From Pelecanus crispus (lineage: Eukaryota > Chordata > Aves > Pelecaniformes > Pelecanidae): a stretch of DNA of 64,000 nucleotides. The stretch is from assembly GCF_030463565.1 (NCBI RefSeq), contig NC_134662.1:5309001-5373000 (forward strand), read 5' to 3'. Below, one piece after another: positions 12,401-27,400 of the stretch. The notes under the pieces are model-generated. The model saw only the letters and a program-made list of their open reading frames with translations, was not told where the DNA came from and made no database searches. Position numbers and translations under genes: made by a program. Numbering within the stretch: position 1 is the first letter of the stretch; the number at the start of each line of letters is the position of its first letter.

Positions 12401-15400
12401 GCAGAGTTACAACAGCCACCGCAGTTAAAAGCACTGAACACAGCCAAAGATTAAGATACTCAAAAAACCACAGGATGATGTCCACAACAGTGAACATAAG
12501 AATTTCAGCAACCATCACATTTTAAACATTCTCTCTCCTACGTCAGTAGCATATCTCAGTGCAGCTTATTTGCAGTTTGCATGCAAGGAAAAGAATGGAA
12601 GTCTTGTATTAAAAAAAAAAAAACAAGTGACTAAATTGCCCACAACCTCAATGAGAGGGGACTATCAGGAAAGAAGCAACAATATATTCTTTTTAAAGCA
12701 AACAAAACCTTCCCACCTGCAGCCAGAATCCTTGGCTATCACGTTATATGGGTGCTTTTGGATAAATGTGCCATCAGGGGAGGAATTTACAGCCCGAGAA
12801 TGAGACTCCGTGGGGGAAGGTGGCTGAAAGTTCAGCCGCGCGTGCTACAAATCTCCTTGCTGAGCAGATCCCGTTTGATCCAAGAACCGCTCCGAGCATC
12901 GCGGCGAAGCGCTCTCCACCGCTGCGTGCGAGGGTGCGGGTACGGTCTGAATGCACGTGGAGAGGAGAGAAATGTGCTGCAGAGCAGCGCTGCTGGGTAA
13001 CATCAGCACCCGGAACACAAGCCTGGCGGACCTCCACGGTGCTGCATTTAAAGCACGATACTGGCAGTCAGAAAGGTAGCAGGCAACTGCCTCCAAACCT
13101 TTGTCAGAGCAGATCGTAACGGTAACTTCTCAGTAAGAAATGGTTTAACTAAATGAAGGCAGCTCATCCTTCAAGACTGATTAAACGGAGCCTGAGCCAA
13201 GAACAGGGTTTTATGGACAAAAAGAAGATTTTGGTTCACTTTCCTGGGCATTTATGATCTGTCACAGCAATCACCACAGAACAATAATGACATCTTTGCA
13301 GCTTAACACCCTACTCGATGCCCTCAGAAGCGGGTAAAAATGGAAAATGGTTGTAATTGGAACCAGTCTTCCAATTTATCATCTGGTCCTCAAAACCACG
13401 GTGGCTGCTCTATCCCTCGCAAAGGACGGGGCTACGGGGAAGTTACCAAACAGCACAGGCAAGAGCCGCGTTACACCTGACAAGAGAAAAAGCAAAGCGC
13501 TACTTAAATAAAAAACCCCACGCTTTTCTTTAAACCACTGATACCTTACTTGCTGCCCAGCCACACATTGACCAACTACTCAAACTCCACATTATTCAAC
13601 CTGCTACATGTGTTACTTTTCTTAAAAAAAACCAAAAGGAGTCAGAACCTAGAGCTAACTCAAGCAAGCAGATCAGGACCAGCCAAGCTTAACTCTATCA
13701 CAGGAAAATCGTTCCCATCTTAAGGGGCAGGCATGGCTTCAGAGCTGCGTGATGTTTTATAACAACTTCTAATGAAAAATTTGGGCTTCAGGATGTCCCA
13801 TACTCAACGTGAATCAAAGCCAGTTTGGACCAGCACCAGAAATACAACTGATGTTTTTGAGAGCTCCAAAGAGGATCAGGGTGGTTCTTTCCTTTAACTT
13901 CTGACATTTCATTTTTACAGGAGCTTTTCAGAAGTAGGGCAAAACCTAAAACCTTTGCATTCCACTAAGCACTGTTCCCGTCCTAAAAAGTTTGGGCAAC
14001 AATAATGAACACAAGACCCAAACCTATTTGTGCAAGTCTACCTTAGTAACCCCTAACAAAACATACAAGCCCGTATTTATTCCTCAGCTCTGAAGTATCC
14101 CGGTTATTACATCTGTAAGCACTGAAACTCCCAAAGGAAATCAACTGGAAATGTCGTTACTTCAACACTTCAGAGTCCTAGAATAATTTATCAACAACTC
14201 TGTGAAAAACATCTTGCTAACACCATCTCCTCCAGAAACACTAGATGAGGTCTGTTTTGTCAACAGTACATCTTCTTGGGTTAATGATGTGGTGACTGCA
14301 AGAAAAAAAACCCCAAACCACAAAACCCCTGGCTTAAATTATTAATCTCAAAATACATACCATATTATCCAAGTATACAGCCATTCTACTAAAAAAAGCA
14401 GATTTCTATCTAATTGGAACACTATGCCAGGTGTTAGAGGAGAAAAGCGAAGTAGTAATAAACAAGCCATTGTCAATGAAAAGCCATGCAAACACAAAGC
14501 TGAGAACTACAAGCAGAGCTTTTCAATTCGTGTTTGAACAGGAAGACCTTCATATAACAAACACACGTCCAAAACACAAGAGCAAATAGATCTGGAGATG
14601 TGGAAAGATGAAAAATAACTTCTGGTGAATGAACCGTATGTGATAAAAAAATCAAACCACAGATTTCTATTTTTAGAGCGTGTCACTCATCATACTGATA
14701 CGCTGCGGAACGATTTAACCTAAAATTAATCAGAGAAACAGGAGCAAGTGGAGGACGCCCACCCGGTCACACCTACTTTATTCCGCTCTTGTCAGCCAGT
14801 GCCAGACTGTTCCACAATGGGCATATTCTGCTGTTGGAACCAATCTGCCTTTCCTCTTTTGGCAGATTACTCTACAGTCTAATGGATCCTGCTATTTGGG
14901 AGCTGAACCAACCCAAATTTTTCTTCTGAACTGTTTTTTCTTTCCCCACTGCCTCTCTCCATTGCAACCACGACAGATAGCTCGCTCGCCCCTACCAGCT
15001 TTTGGTTCATTGATGGAGGCAGGAAAGCTGTCTCGTTTTTAATTTAGCAAAAATAAAGAACTGTGTGGGTATTTTTAAGAGGCCAACGCTAAGTTAAGTG
15101 GCATTGATAAACCCTCTTCCTTTCGCGTGTGAGTTATGGTGTCCCACTTGAAAACAGCAAAACCTAAGCAAGAGTTTACAGGATAAAACAGGCCCAGCAG
15201 GAAAAAAATTATATTATAGCGTGTGCTCCACTGGGGAGTGCTTGCTGCACTCCAGTACTTTGGACTGACCAGTGGCAACAAGCCTGTGGACAAAACCAAG
15301 AAAGGGTTATTGAGAAGTCAAGGGGGAAGGAAAATCAGCGCAAAAAATCAAAATTGGATGCGTTGCCCAAACGAGAACTGGACCTGAGATTTGCAGCAAG

Positions 15401-18400
15401 ACTGGCAACAGCTTTGCTCTACAAGACAGCCTAGAGGAATAAGTTTGCTTGTTTTCTTTGAGCCACACACAGAACACAGCAGAACTGGCAGAAGCAGGCA
15501 GAAGAGAGAGAAGTTAAGAAGCAATTAAGCAAGGGTTAAGAAAATCCAGACAGTCCTGACACTCGGATCTATTACTGAGCTTACCAGTGACCTGTCTCTG
15601 GCTAATGGCAAGGAGAGACGAAGCTTCTGCTTTGGAACCATGAAGGGGCAGCACTTATTTAGATAGGATCCTCCTTACAGCCTTAAACGTTAAATGATGA
15701 AACAGAAAATGTATTTTCAGACTCTGTTGTGATGTTCTGGAATAATTTCCTGCACCTTGTTTCTACAGGTGGGATTTAGGAAAAGGGCAGCCATATGGAG
15801 CTATTTTAGCAGCATGGGATTATTTCCGTACTGAAAATGCACTCACTCCTTACATTAGGGGCACCCCCAAAGACTGCCTTGTTTTCAACTGTCTTGCTGC
15901 TAGCATATAAAAATTCCCCTTCATAGGATTACACACACACCAAGCTACAACTTGCATATAGGACGCGTGGATGTATGAGTAGATACATATACAGGAAGAA
16001 AAACCAGCTAGCATGCAAGAAAGCGTGTTTACTAACCCACTACTTGCAAGCCACAAGACGCAACAGCTCATTTTAAGAGCGTTTTCTTTCCAAGTGGATG
16101 TTCCCACGTAAAAAAAGGTCCTGATGCGAATGGATTTGGCCACACAAGGGATACTCAGTGCCACAGGAGTTACCCTGCTGCAGCAGGCACTCAAGCTTCC
16201 CTCTCTCCCCTGCCCTCCCAACCTTATCCGTCAGCTCCTACGCGATATTGCTAATTGAAAGGGAGGTTCTGTCCACGGTACACCCCAAAGAAATAACTGG
16301 GTTTAATTGCTTTCAAATAGTAGCTTTGATCAATAAAAAGGCAATTCACCAGCTATTGAAAAACTCTGGAACTGAATGAAACCGCAAACAAGATGAGACA
16401 TCAGTAATGCATGAGGCACATACAATTACAGTGAGACAACTATGGGTCAGTAATGGAGAGACTCAACTAAAAACAAACACGAGAAGCAAGGCCTGTGGAA
16501 GCACAGAGTCCCTTACTTGAGGGGAGCTGCCAGGAGAGAAGCCTTGATTGGAGACAGGAGAGGTGGGAGACTGGTTGGCTGGGGATCCAGCATTACTGCG
16601 GTACTGCTGGAGTGAAGCCTACAGAACAACACAGAATTAAAGACCATGGGATTGATGGAAGGTTGGAAAATTATAAACTTCTGGCGTACACAGCTCGAGG
16701 AAGCTGGGAGAAACCATCCTCTTCAGCAACTCTTGGCTATGTATGAAGACACGATTACTGTGAACAATGCCGCAAAAAGGAAAGAGTTACGATACCAGCG
16801 TGGCATGGTCTTGTCTGACTGAATGGCCGAGAGCAGGGCGGTGCTGTTGTACAAGCAAAACTGTTGAGATGTTTTCTCACTGTTCTCAGTTACGATCAAT
16901 TAAAAAAAAAAAAAATTCTGGTCAGCCAATGATTTAGGGAAAAGTAGTACTGAGAGCTGGGAATAACTAAAAAATAATGTAATTTATTCTTCAATTCAGC
17001 TGCCATACCCACACATTCTTAACCTGTGTTTACACTGCTCTGGAAATCCTGCTCCTATTACTCTGCCTAGTCTTAAACAGCCCGGGTGCGTTATCAAGAT
17101 TGAAGCGTATAACCATGCAGACTGGAATCCTTCCCAAAGCTGCATTTTACCCCAGGACGTGGAACAGACATTATCTGAGAATTCACACTATGTTTTGCAG
17201 GTTTACATTAGTTACGTTTACATTGCTCTCAGTCGCCCTGAGAACACATTGTCAAAGATTTACCTTTTTTTAGTCATAAAGAACCCCGGCTTTGAACATT
17301 TTAATAATCTTAATGGCATTTAAATAGAATGTCGCGCTAATTAACATAAACAGAAAGTATAGTTCTTCTCATGGTACTTCCTTTAGAAATTAACAGATGA
17401 TTGAGGAAAACCTGCAATCCGGTAGTTCTAAGAAAAGAAGTAATTTAATCACATAGCTTTGCAGCATGGGAGAACGTTGTACTACCACTGCTTTCTGACA
17501 CTGAATTCTGTAAGTCTCACGAAAATACGTCTTAACCCTTTTTGCTATGCATTGCTACTTACGCACTTTAAGCAGACATCCAAACTACAGCAAAATTATT
17601 TCAATTTTGCTTTACAAAAACTGCATAAAAGTTGTCGGTGAGACTGTAACGCAGCTCAAATGGCTTTTTGATAAACTAGCTTTAAATTTAAGTTTATTTA
17701 CGATTTTAGTTGCTTTAAAAGATAAGCACAGCACCCTAAAAGTTAAGGTCATAAAGAAGTTTAGGATGAGGAAAGCAACACAGAAAGCAAAGAATGAAAA
17801 TCAGAATCATCTGTACTGGTAGCTACATGAGTATTAGAATCAAAACATTCAGACACGTTTTGAGTGGGTCAGTATCCTTTCCACTGTGGGATTTGAGCTT
17901 CCTCTTCCCCTTCCAATCCTGAAAGGGAAGCAGCTTCTTTCAAGAAGCGCTTAGCAGCACAAACTGTTAAAAATTTCATCCACAAATGAAATCCACGATC
18001 AAGTGCTAGATCGACAGACAATGTGTTCTTCTCATTCTCGCGCCAGTCAGTCACTCCAACACTGCCAGAAGGACCCAACAGGTCAGACAACAGAGATCCT
18101 ATACAGCAGGGCAGAATGAGCAGAGAAGGAGCTGTGAAATTCCTCCCTAGCTGGCCTGTAACCCTGATCTTGCTCTGCATTTTGGATTTTCATGGGCAGA
18201 GACACACGCCATTTCGTAACAGACCATGTCAAAACAAGCAAAAAAAGAAGCCTGTCCATAAATCATTGCTACGTGTGTGCATACACTCCATTTCTTCTGG
18301 GCATCTGAAGGCAGCCACGAATCCAATTTTTGCAGATCATAATGTATGCTCTAAAATTCTTTAAAATGAAAGGGTTCTAAATATAGAAAGTATAAGAAAA

Positions 18401-21400
18401 TACCTGGTTCTCTCCAACTTTTGGAAAATGCTTGTTAGCAGGTTTCTTTATCAAAGTTCTGTTAACTCCTCCAGTCTATAGCACACTGTATAACATACAA
18501 CGTGTTGCGGGTGCATTACATTTAACAGCCTGAAAATATATCAGTGCAACAGCAGCAGCAAGGTATGAAATAAATGCTGATATATTTAAGCGGATCTAAT
18601 CAAACACGGAGTCGTAAGGGACACCGTTCTATGAAACTATGGCCACCCTAAGTGTACACTAAAACCAAATTTTCCTCTATAAAACATTTAAACGTGGATT
18701 CAACCAAAACCATTCTAAGACTACTTGAGGCTCTGCCTAAAAGTATACTTATTACACGGGCTGTCCAGCTTGAACGCTGACGCTACGCTGTATGCTACCA
18801 GGTTTTCCAAACGAAAGCTCTGCCATTTTCGGCTGTGCCCAAGCTTACCGAGTTGATGTCTATTCCCATTGAGGGCTGGGTCTGGCTACCCGGAGGCGAC
18901 TGTGGGATGGTAGAAGGTACCGTGACGGAGAGTGGGGGGAGTTGTGTTCCTCGCTGTAAACCAGAGGTCTGCATTAAAGGAGTGTTCTGAGGCAGGGTGC
19001 TTGCCACCTGGGTCTGCTGCTGTTGCTGGGAAGTTGTCTGGGTAAAAAACGGATATGGGGGAAGCTGCTGCTCCAGAGACAACGCATCCATAGCCACGGC
19101 CTTAAAAAGAAGAATCAAAATCACCCACGCTGGCAGGTAATTCCCCTTCATTTTCAAGCACATCAAGTTTCACAGCAAGAGAACCAAGTCAATCTTGTCT
19201 TGCATTTAAAAAACATTACCTAAAGGTTCAGCAACAGTCAAGAACATGTTTCAAAAGACTTAATATCACCTCCAGTCTACAATAAACAAATTCTCTAAAA
19301 TTTGTTGAATGTCCAGGTTAGAAATTGATAACTTAGTCAGTCACAGAGTCACACTTATGAAATCAATTTAAAAAGCTAATTGAGCTTCTCTCATGAATTA
19401 GAGAAATGTCTTTGAAATTTCACAACTAACCTTGGGACAACAGTGTTACAGAAAAGTGTCCTAATAGATGGCTTTTACCATGGTTCTAGAAAAGCGAAAG
19501 TAGACTCTGTCCCCTCTACAAACCTCTCCCTTTTTAAGGCTCTGGATTAATGAACACATTTAAAGAGGAAAATGACAGAACGAGAGAGATGAAGTTACAG
19601 CCAGCTTCTCCCTAGGTAAAATAATTACTCTGTGATTGAAAAATTTTAATTCTCCCAGCAAGTTCCTACCTGAGTAATGGGTGACAAAGGGGAAAGCGTA
19701 GGAGACATTTGCTGTGACTGTGGTCGTCTTGAGTCTGCACTCAATGAGAGAGGACTGACGGCTGGCTGACGGTGCTGCTGGGAAGGGGCTGGCGTCGTCG
19801 TCATTCCTGCAGGAAGGAACAAACCAACTTAAACGGGAACAGAGCAACGGTCTGTTGATACTTGTGTACAGGTAATTACCTAAATGATGAAAAATGAACG
19901 GCCTAAGTGGACAACCACTTAATGCAAAGTGCTGAACGCGCCTCGGCCAATCAGGCTGAAACTCATTAGCTAATTTGCAATTAATTTTGTCAGGCTGAAG
20001 AGCATCAGGATGAGAGGAAGATCCCCGCGGTTTATCTTGGACCAAAACCAGTCACAGTTGTTCAGGTTCGTGCACAGATATGGACTTAAATATGCAGAGC
20101 AGCGTCAGCGGTTTATAGAAACCACAGGGCATCGTTCTCACACACCTCCCGGGCTGCACGCACTGACCCCAGGAGAAGCACACTCTGCTCTATTTGCAAG
20201 GGCTCAAACTTCAGGAAGAAGATAACAGATCATGTAACAAGACTAATCAGAGGGCACTTGCGATATTATAAAAGCAAACACCTATTTAATGGAAAATGCA
20301 GAAGAAAAACTGGTTACACAGGAAGTACTCCATTTTTAATGGCATACCAGTGCACAGGAAGGCAGGAAATATCCTTTACACTCTAAAGAGCCACGACCTA
20401 GCAGGGGGTAGGGATAAACAATCCAACTATTGTAGTTTTGTTCAAATTCAAGACAAAAATCTGGAAGTTTTGAAACCTCTCCTATTTTCTGCCTCACCCT
20501 AGAGGAACTGAGACACCCTGGAAAGTGATTTCAGGACAATCTAGCTAGCGAGCTGTTCTTCTAGAGCTGCCAGAAAGGAGGAATTCACAAGAGCCTGCGA
20601 GCTCCTAGGCACCTGGCAAATGTTCAAGGCTTCCAGGCAGGCTGCCAGGGAGCCAGGAAGTCCAGGCTGCCAAGGAGCCAGCAGGCAAACTGGCTCAAAC
20701 CGCGCAGATTCTGAAGACTGCCTGGCTTCCCCTGCAATGTTTTCAAAATCAACACCGTCTCACGGAACATGTCAGCGAACTGACAAACTCAAATGCACAA
20801 ATGTGTAGTCTTAAGTTGCTGGCAGTTCTTTGTAACCTGACAGGTGTTTGCTTCCCCACCTTTTCTTGGGGCTGCTGGGGGCACGCCTGTGCAATGCACA
20901 GAGCTCCTGCAAAAGGGTCAAAAGCCTTTACATTTTCTGCTGGAGAGCTAGAAGATAGAGAGAGGCAAGGAAGGTTTGGAAAAATCAGTTCAAAAAAGCA
21001 CCAAACACTGACTATGCCAATGATTAAACTATGGGATAGTCTCCAAAGAGAAACAGGAAAATCATCAATGAGTCTATCTTTTTAATTCATGTCTTTGATA
21101 GATCAGGAAGCGTTTTCAAAGCAACTCTATACTTACTGGTTTGGTTTTATACCGTTCACTTTGCTAATTATGGGTACGGCAAAAAATTTAGCGACCCAGT
21201 CTGGCCTAACTGCATGCAAGTAGTTTGTTTCTTTTTATACACACAACAGCGCTCGCAGCACAGACTCTCAGTGACAGCCCATCTCTGAAACTTTGTACAG
21301 TCTCTTCCGAGAGCAGAAAACTCATCAAAAAGATGCTGCAAGCTGCTGGCCTACTCTGTACTCAAATGGTTAAACCATCTTCTTGCTTCATTCTTTAATA

Positions 21401-24400
21401 TAACTGCTCAGTCATAACACTACATTAACCTGATTACAATTACTTCCTTTTCCCAATATATGAGAGAACTTTTAAGTGGGTAAGGGAATCCTGTCTAACA
21501 CAGGAAATACACTTGTATTTTTGGATACAGCACCTTATTTCTATTCTAGGAAATCAACTGACTGCAACTGTCACTGACAATGAAAAAATGCAACCCTCTT
21601 CACAACTATTCTTGAGTACAACCCAGTGAGATTATTTAAAAGACAACAATCACCAGCTTAAGCTATTTGCCTGTAATGTTAACAAGTCCTGAAGTTATCA
21701 GCTGATCAGTATGAATACTGTAAATGCCAGCCTGGCAAATAATGTTTGTTTGTGGATTTGGTTGGTTGGTTGATTTTTTTAAATAGTTGTCAGTATTGGC
21801 AAAGTCCAAAAACCCCAACAAACATAACTCAGACTCACCATGCTGAACAGCTCAAACAGCACTCAGGAAGAGCTTGCAACAAAAACTACACTGCTAGGAA
21901 GGCAACAATTTCAACACAAAGGCACCGTAGTGAGAGCTGTGAGATATCAAGGTGCGTACTTGGTATTGTTTCCCAAAGCCCAGCTATATTATATAGCCTG
22001 AATATTCAGGATATTTTCAAAACTTAAGCAGCCAAGCTTACAAAAACTAGCACACCTTGTAAAGGTTCCACGTTATTCTTGATTGCTCAAAAAAGAAAAT
22101 TTGCTTCGGATGAAGCAAGCAATGTTCTCTCTCCAAAAGAACCCTCACACTGGAAAAAAAGACATTCTAAAGGAATGAAAACAAAAGGCCTACTTAAGAT
22201 ATTTCGATAACACAAGTGCTGTTGGGGTCAAGTACAATGAAGTACAAGGGAGGCACACTTTGGATGCTCTTCTCTCCTGTAATCTTATACATAAAATAAA
22301 CAAAAAAACCCCAAACCCAAACCAGCAGATTTGGGCACCAAGAACGTGAGAAAAAATGAAAGACAATTTGTAACTCATATAACTAAATACAGCTTTCTCA
22401 CTTTTTCATACAGAAATGGCTTGATAGAACTTGTTTACAAAGAAATGTCAATCAACAGCGAAGTGCAATTACCTCTCAGACAAAACAGTCATACCCAGCA
22501 ATGCAACTTCTGTAATTTAAGACAAGTGACATATTATGGACAAACTGTAAAAACACCTCAGTTAGGATCTTACCCTGATTGGCAGTGCTGATGCCCAAGT
22601 GAGTCAGATTGGCAGCAAGATTTCCGGTGCTATTGGAGCTACTCAGGGCTGGGAATGTGGATTCCTCAGGATCTAACGGTGTCGGGAGAGGGGAAGGGAA
22701 ATGGATGTTTGTCAGGTCTGGCAGGGAGCCGCCTGTGTTATGCGTGGCAGGAATCAGTGTTGTAGTGTTTTCCTGGTCAGCTGATGGAAAGATGCTAAGG
22801 AAGGGAGAGAGGGGGAAGGAAAAAAAAACAAAGACACATCTCAATTTAAATTTCAGCCTGGACAGATCTTTATAAAATCTATTTTAAAAAATGAAGGTGT
22901 CTTATACAGAATTATATATTGTATTTCTGATAAAACAGAGATGTAATAGCCAGTGGTTTACTCATAGAGGTCCGGGCTTGTCTTTTATCTATTGTGCTGT
23001 TATACCGTCTAAGGGCTTTTCAGAAAACTCAAAAGCAAGACAATGTTCAATATACAACATTCTTTCTTCAAGATCTCAATGCTCTTTAAAAAAAAAAAAA
23101 AAAACAAAAAAAAAAAAACCAAAACCATTGCTTAAAACTTACTTGATTCCTGGAACTTCACATGATTTAGGTCTTGATGACCCAGTCTAAAATAGAAGGA
23201 AGACATTTTTAAAGGCAAAGATACTGCTAGAGATTAATGTTCAGGATATATTTCAATTAGTAAGTTTTATTTAATTTAATACATTTCTACAGAAGAGCTA
23301 TTCTTCTACACAAGAGCTCTGTGAAGCTCTTAGAAGATATCTGTCACCTTTTTTGCTTTATTGGCCCAAGGAGGCTCCAATTTTAAGAGTTTCTCCTGAT
23401 ATAATCAAACGTGTGCATTCACACATACCTATAAAGTGCCTTTCTGATCTAATGTTTAGTGATTTGTTGCTAAATACAGCATTTAATCTCTAATCTCTGC
23501 AAGTAGTTTGTCTTGGTTGACAATAGAGAATTAATTTACCTAAATATGTTTAGAAAGTAAAATCTCTACACTTTGAAATGTGAGATTCCTACCTTTTTAG
23601 TGTCCCATCCTTGCTTAGAGAGGGTTTTGTCTGCCTCAGAGGTGGTTTCCTCCATTCCAGGGACAGTCAGTAATAGAACTAAAAAAAATGAGAACAAAAG
23701 GAATCATAGGATAATATTAAGCTTCTCAGTAAGAAATTTTCAGATTGGAAGTTTAACCATTTGAAAACTCTTAAGTAACCCATTATCAATGAATATGAAA
23801 CAGTGGCACTCCACTGTTATGAGACCAAAATTTAAAATACCAGACACCAGAAGAGACTAAAATTGTATTAATTAGCAAGGAGATGACATCAGCTTCAAAA
23901 AAACCCCCAAACAGTACTTCAAAAAAATTTTGGCCTCCAATTTAGTCTGCTTAGATCTAAATGGAAGACTGTATCTTGGGACCCAGTTTTTCCTATCTTT
24001 TGCATTTTGCACAAGTGATGTACACCTGGTACATCTAATGGGTGGCCAATAGGACAATTCCAGTGGGGAAAAATCCAGACCGTGTCCCCTAGGATAGAGC
24101 AAGCTGTTACTTCTCCATATTCCAAGCACATTCGTTTGTTCAAAGCAATCAACTGTTTCATCATGCTAATAGCACGGTGACAAAGAAACATCAAAAGAAA
24201 GCTCAGTCAGAGAGATGTATCAACAGAAGCCTTTCACACTGATGACTACAAATCCGTATTTATGCAACACCATTTAAGATGATCATTAATTAATGTTTTA
24301 CAGCTCTAGAAGTATATGGCAGAGCTGCAGTACAGTGCATGTGCACCTGAGTGTTGCGTGTTCACCTCTCTCTGGGCGGTTGTTCAAGGATTACATTTCT

Positions 24401-27400
24401 CTACAGAGATTTAAGAGCTTTTTAATGTATTTCTTGAACTGACAGCAGGAACAAGGGCCAGCAGAGGGCACCAGAATTGTTAGTGCCGGAGGGCTGCGCT
24501 GCTCCAGCTCCTAACTGGAAATATTATCAGAGACTATTGTTTGTAAGCATTGCCTCTGAGGGTATACTCACCGGGGATCTCAATCCCATAAATAAAAACT
24601 AGGTGAAGTCTTGCTACTTTACGATATTGTATCACTGACCACAAAATGCCTGTGATCTCTACATTTGCCTAGAAGTTACTACAAACTGCAAACCTCTAGT
24701 ACCACTGAGAGCAGTCTAACCACCAGAGTCCCACAAGCCCAGATTACTTTTCCCCATAGGGCAAGGTCTTAGAATAACAGAATACGGGGTTCAGGAAAAT
24801 GTTCTAGCTTGGCTTTGTATAATCTTTTCTGGATCTCAGTACCCAGAAGAGTAAATGTGGTCCTTTGTTCCAATTCCTGCCTAACTGAATCTAGAAAGTG
24901 TTACGGATACCTGTATTTATAGAAACAGATGAACATCAATACACGTGCATATAATCTGAAGTACAATGCTTTGAATGTTACGAATATTTTTACTGTTTTT
25001 CTCTGTTTACCTCTTTTCTGCTGCATGTCCTGTGACCCTCCTGAAAAGGAATCTTGTTGAGCTGGAGTCATAGTACTCTGGTGCAAGGCAGAATCGGAAT
25101 TTGTCCTGAAAGGAAGGCAAAACCAACATTTTTATTATCAGTTTCCCTAAATAAAAGAATGCTTAATCTCAGATAAATGTAACCAACTCAGTAAACCCTG
25201 AATACTCTGCATTAAAAACCCGAAATCTATATATGGCATATACCAGGCACCACTTCCTCGTGAAACAATCAATTCTCAGAATAAATTAGTTCAAGTTTGA
25301 AGAGCAATTGTTTCAATAATGGGATTGAGAGGAATACAGGATAAATCAGTTGCCATCATTAGAAAATAATTTGATATGCTTTGTTAAGATTACACATGAT
25401 CAAATAACGCAATTTTTAAGTTGAAAGCTGCTTATACATATTTTGGTTATAGTAGTCTTTGAAAAGAAAGCATCCCTGTTTCGTAGGGAGGGAAAATGAC
25501 TGGTTCAGGATGCGTGTACATTGTGGAGATGGGAACCTCCACGGTCAACACGTCTCTCGTGATGAACTGTCCTTCGCTCGGGAACGTCGGCCGCCACTTG
25601 GGCAACTCGGCACCTCCAGTGCCAGGAGCATGAGGGGTAGGAACAGCCAGCTCGGTGCTCCTTTCCACTCGAACGCTTGTGCAGGCCGACTAGCCCAGCC
25701 TCTGCACAGTGAGAAATATCCAAGTTTTTTTACAACTCAGCAATTTTGGGGTATGCCTTAGAACACCTGGCAAGATTTACCCTCAAAAAGATCACATTGG
25801 CTGACACACTTTAAGTTTAAAAGCAGGTCATCTAAAAGAATAAGCATAATGGAAGGAAAAAAAAAAAATCAATTTCTAAATTCAGGAAGTCGTGGCAATT
25901 CAGATGACCAACTGCTGTGGGGAATAATAAAGGCCTTTGTTGCACATGAGAGTGCTGTAGTATCAGAGAACGCAGCGCAAATACTAACACACATGCACAC
26001 GACTGTGCTACTAACCTTCTCCAGCTCGTGTCCGATGGGGGTGACAGATACACAGTGCCATACGGACAGCTGTCCACGTGATTCCATCAGTTAAGGGGAA
26101 GAACACCACTTTCTCACTTAAGTAGGAGGCCTGTTTGAAATTTTTTCCTAAGGAATAATTCAAATTACCCTGTCAGAACCACTAAGTTCACATGAGAAAG
26201 GCAAGCAGACTCCCTATGGGGAACATACTGACTTTAAAAGGACACTCAAAACAAAATATGGTCTGAATTGTTGTAATGTTTGAGCAACAGGACAACCACC
26301 TTCCTTTTCCTTTTCAGAGCATCTACCTCTTCGCTGAGAAGCCATCATCTCTCCACTCTCCCACTCACACATCCCCTTTAGCCCCATCAAGCCAGTCTGA
26401 TTGCAGCACATTTTAAGCCAGTCAGAAATAATCAGCTAATTCATTTTCACAAATGGCAAGAAGAAATCACCGTTGGCAAATGCTAAGCTGATGAATCAAC
26501 GTGTAATAAAATGCACAATGAACTGCAAAGAATTACTCTGGTTTGGGTTTACTCAGTTCTGAAGGGAAACTCAGTTTCACCAAGACCGCCTTGCCTTTTC
26601 CATCAAAGGATCTCAATCCCTCTCAGCTTCATGTGTATCATTATCCCCACTTAGGGCTGAGGAAACAGAGAACGGTAAATGCTTACTTTACAGAATAGCA
26701 GGTATTTATAGACTGGATCACAGTTCAGAAAAAGCAGATGACATTAACTGCACAGAGATGGGAAGCAACTCTGCTGACAGGTGAGGAGGGGAGGAAGAAG
26801 GGAACTGTAAAAACTGAAAACCGTGATATTGTTGAAAAGGTAGGTGTTCACTGCCAGCTCATGAACCAAAGGATATTTGTCTTCCATGTTTATCCACAGA
26901 GAGAGGGCGTCGATGCGGGGAGCCGAGACGGTTTCTGTCACGATACACTCTGTCCACCAGACCATGATGCCGAGTTGTTCTGCTTGTGTCCAATCCTGAT
27001 GACTGAAAAGGAGTCTGAGAGAGACATGTGAAGTTATAAGCAGAAAAATACATGCACGAGCACCCAGAACCTATTCACGTTGTATGCAAGGCTGTATTAT
27101 TCTAAGGAATAAAACTCAAAAAAGATACGGACAAGTGTAGCCATGTAAATTTTTCATCCGACAACATTTTCACTACAGCCATGGAAAGCAATTACCAAGG
27201 CTATCTCTTCCAGACAGAGATTAGAGACAAGTGGAGGCAGACCATGCTAGACCTGCCCTCTCGTAAATCAGCACTGCTCTCCGACCTTTGCATCTCTAGA
27301 ATACCACAAGTGAGCGTGGCAGGGAGCCTACTGCCAACTGCTGTTTACATTCCCTTGGTGCAGCATGCAGCATGCATCCAGAAGGAACATGCTGACAACC

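Noticed and set aside
26866-26880. GT donor (GTTCAT) as an alternative end for CRTC1 exon 3
   Set aside because: It adds ISFG-type residues and, joined to the nearest AG of exon 4, shifts the frame out of DSCPYGT. The AT-AC sites fit motif, phase and homology.
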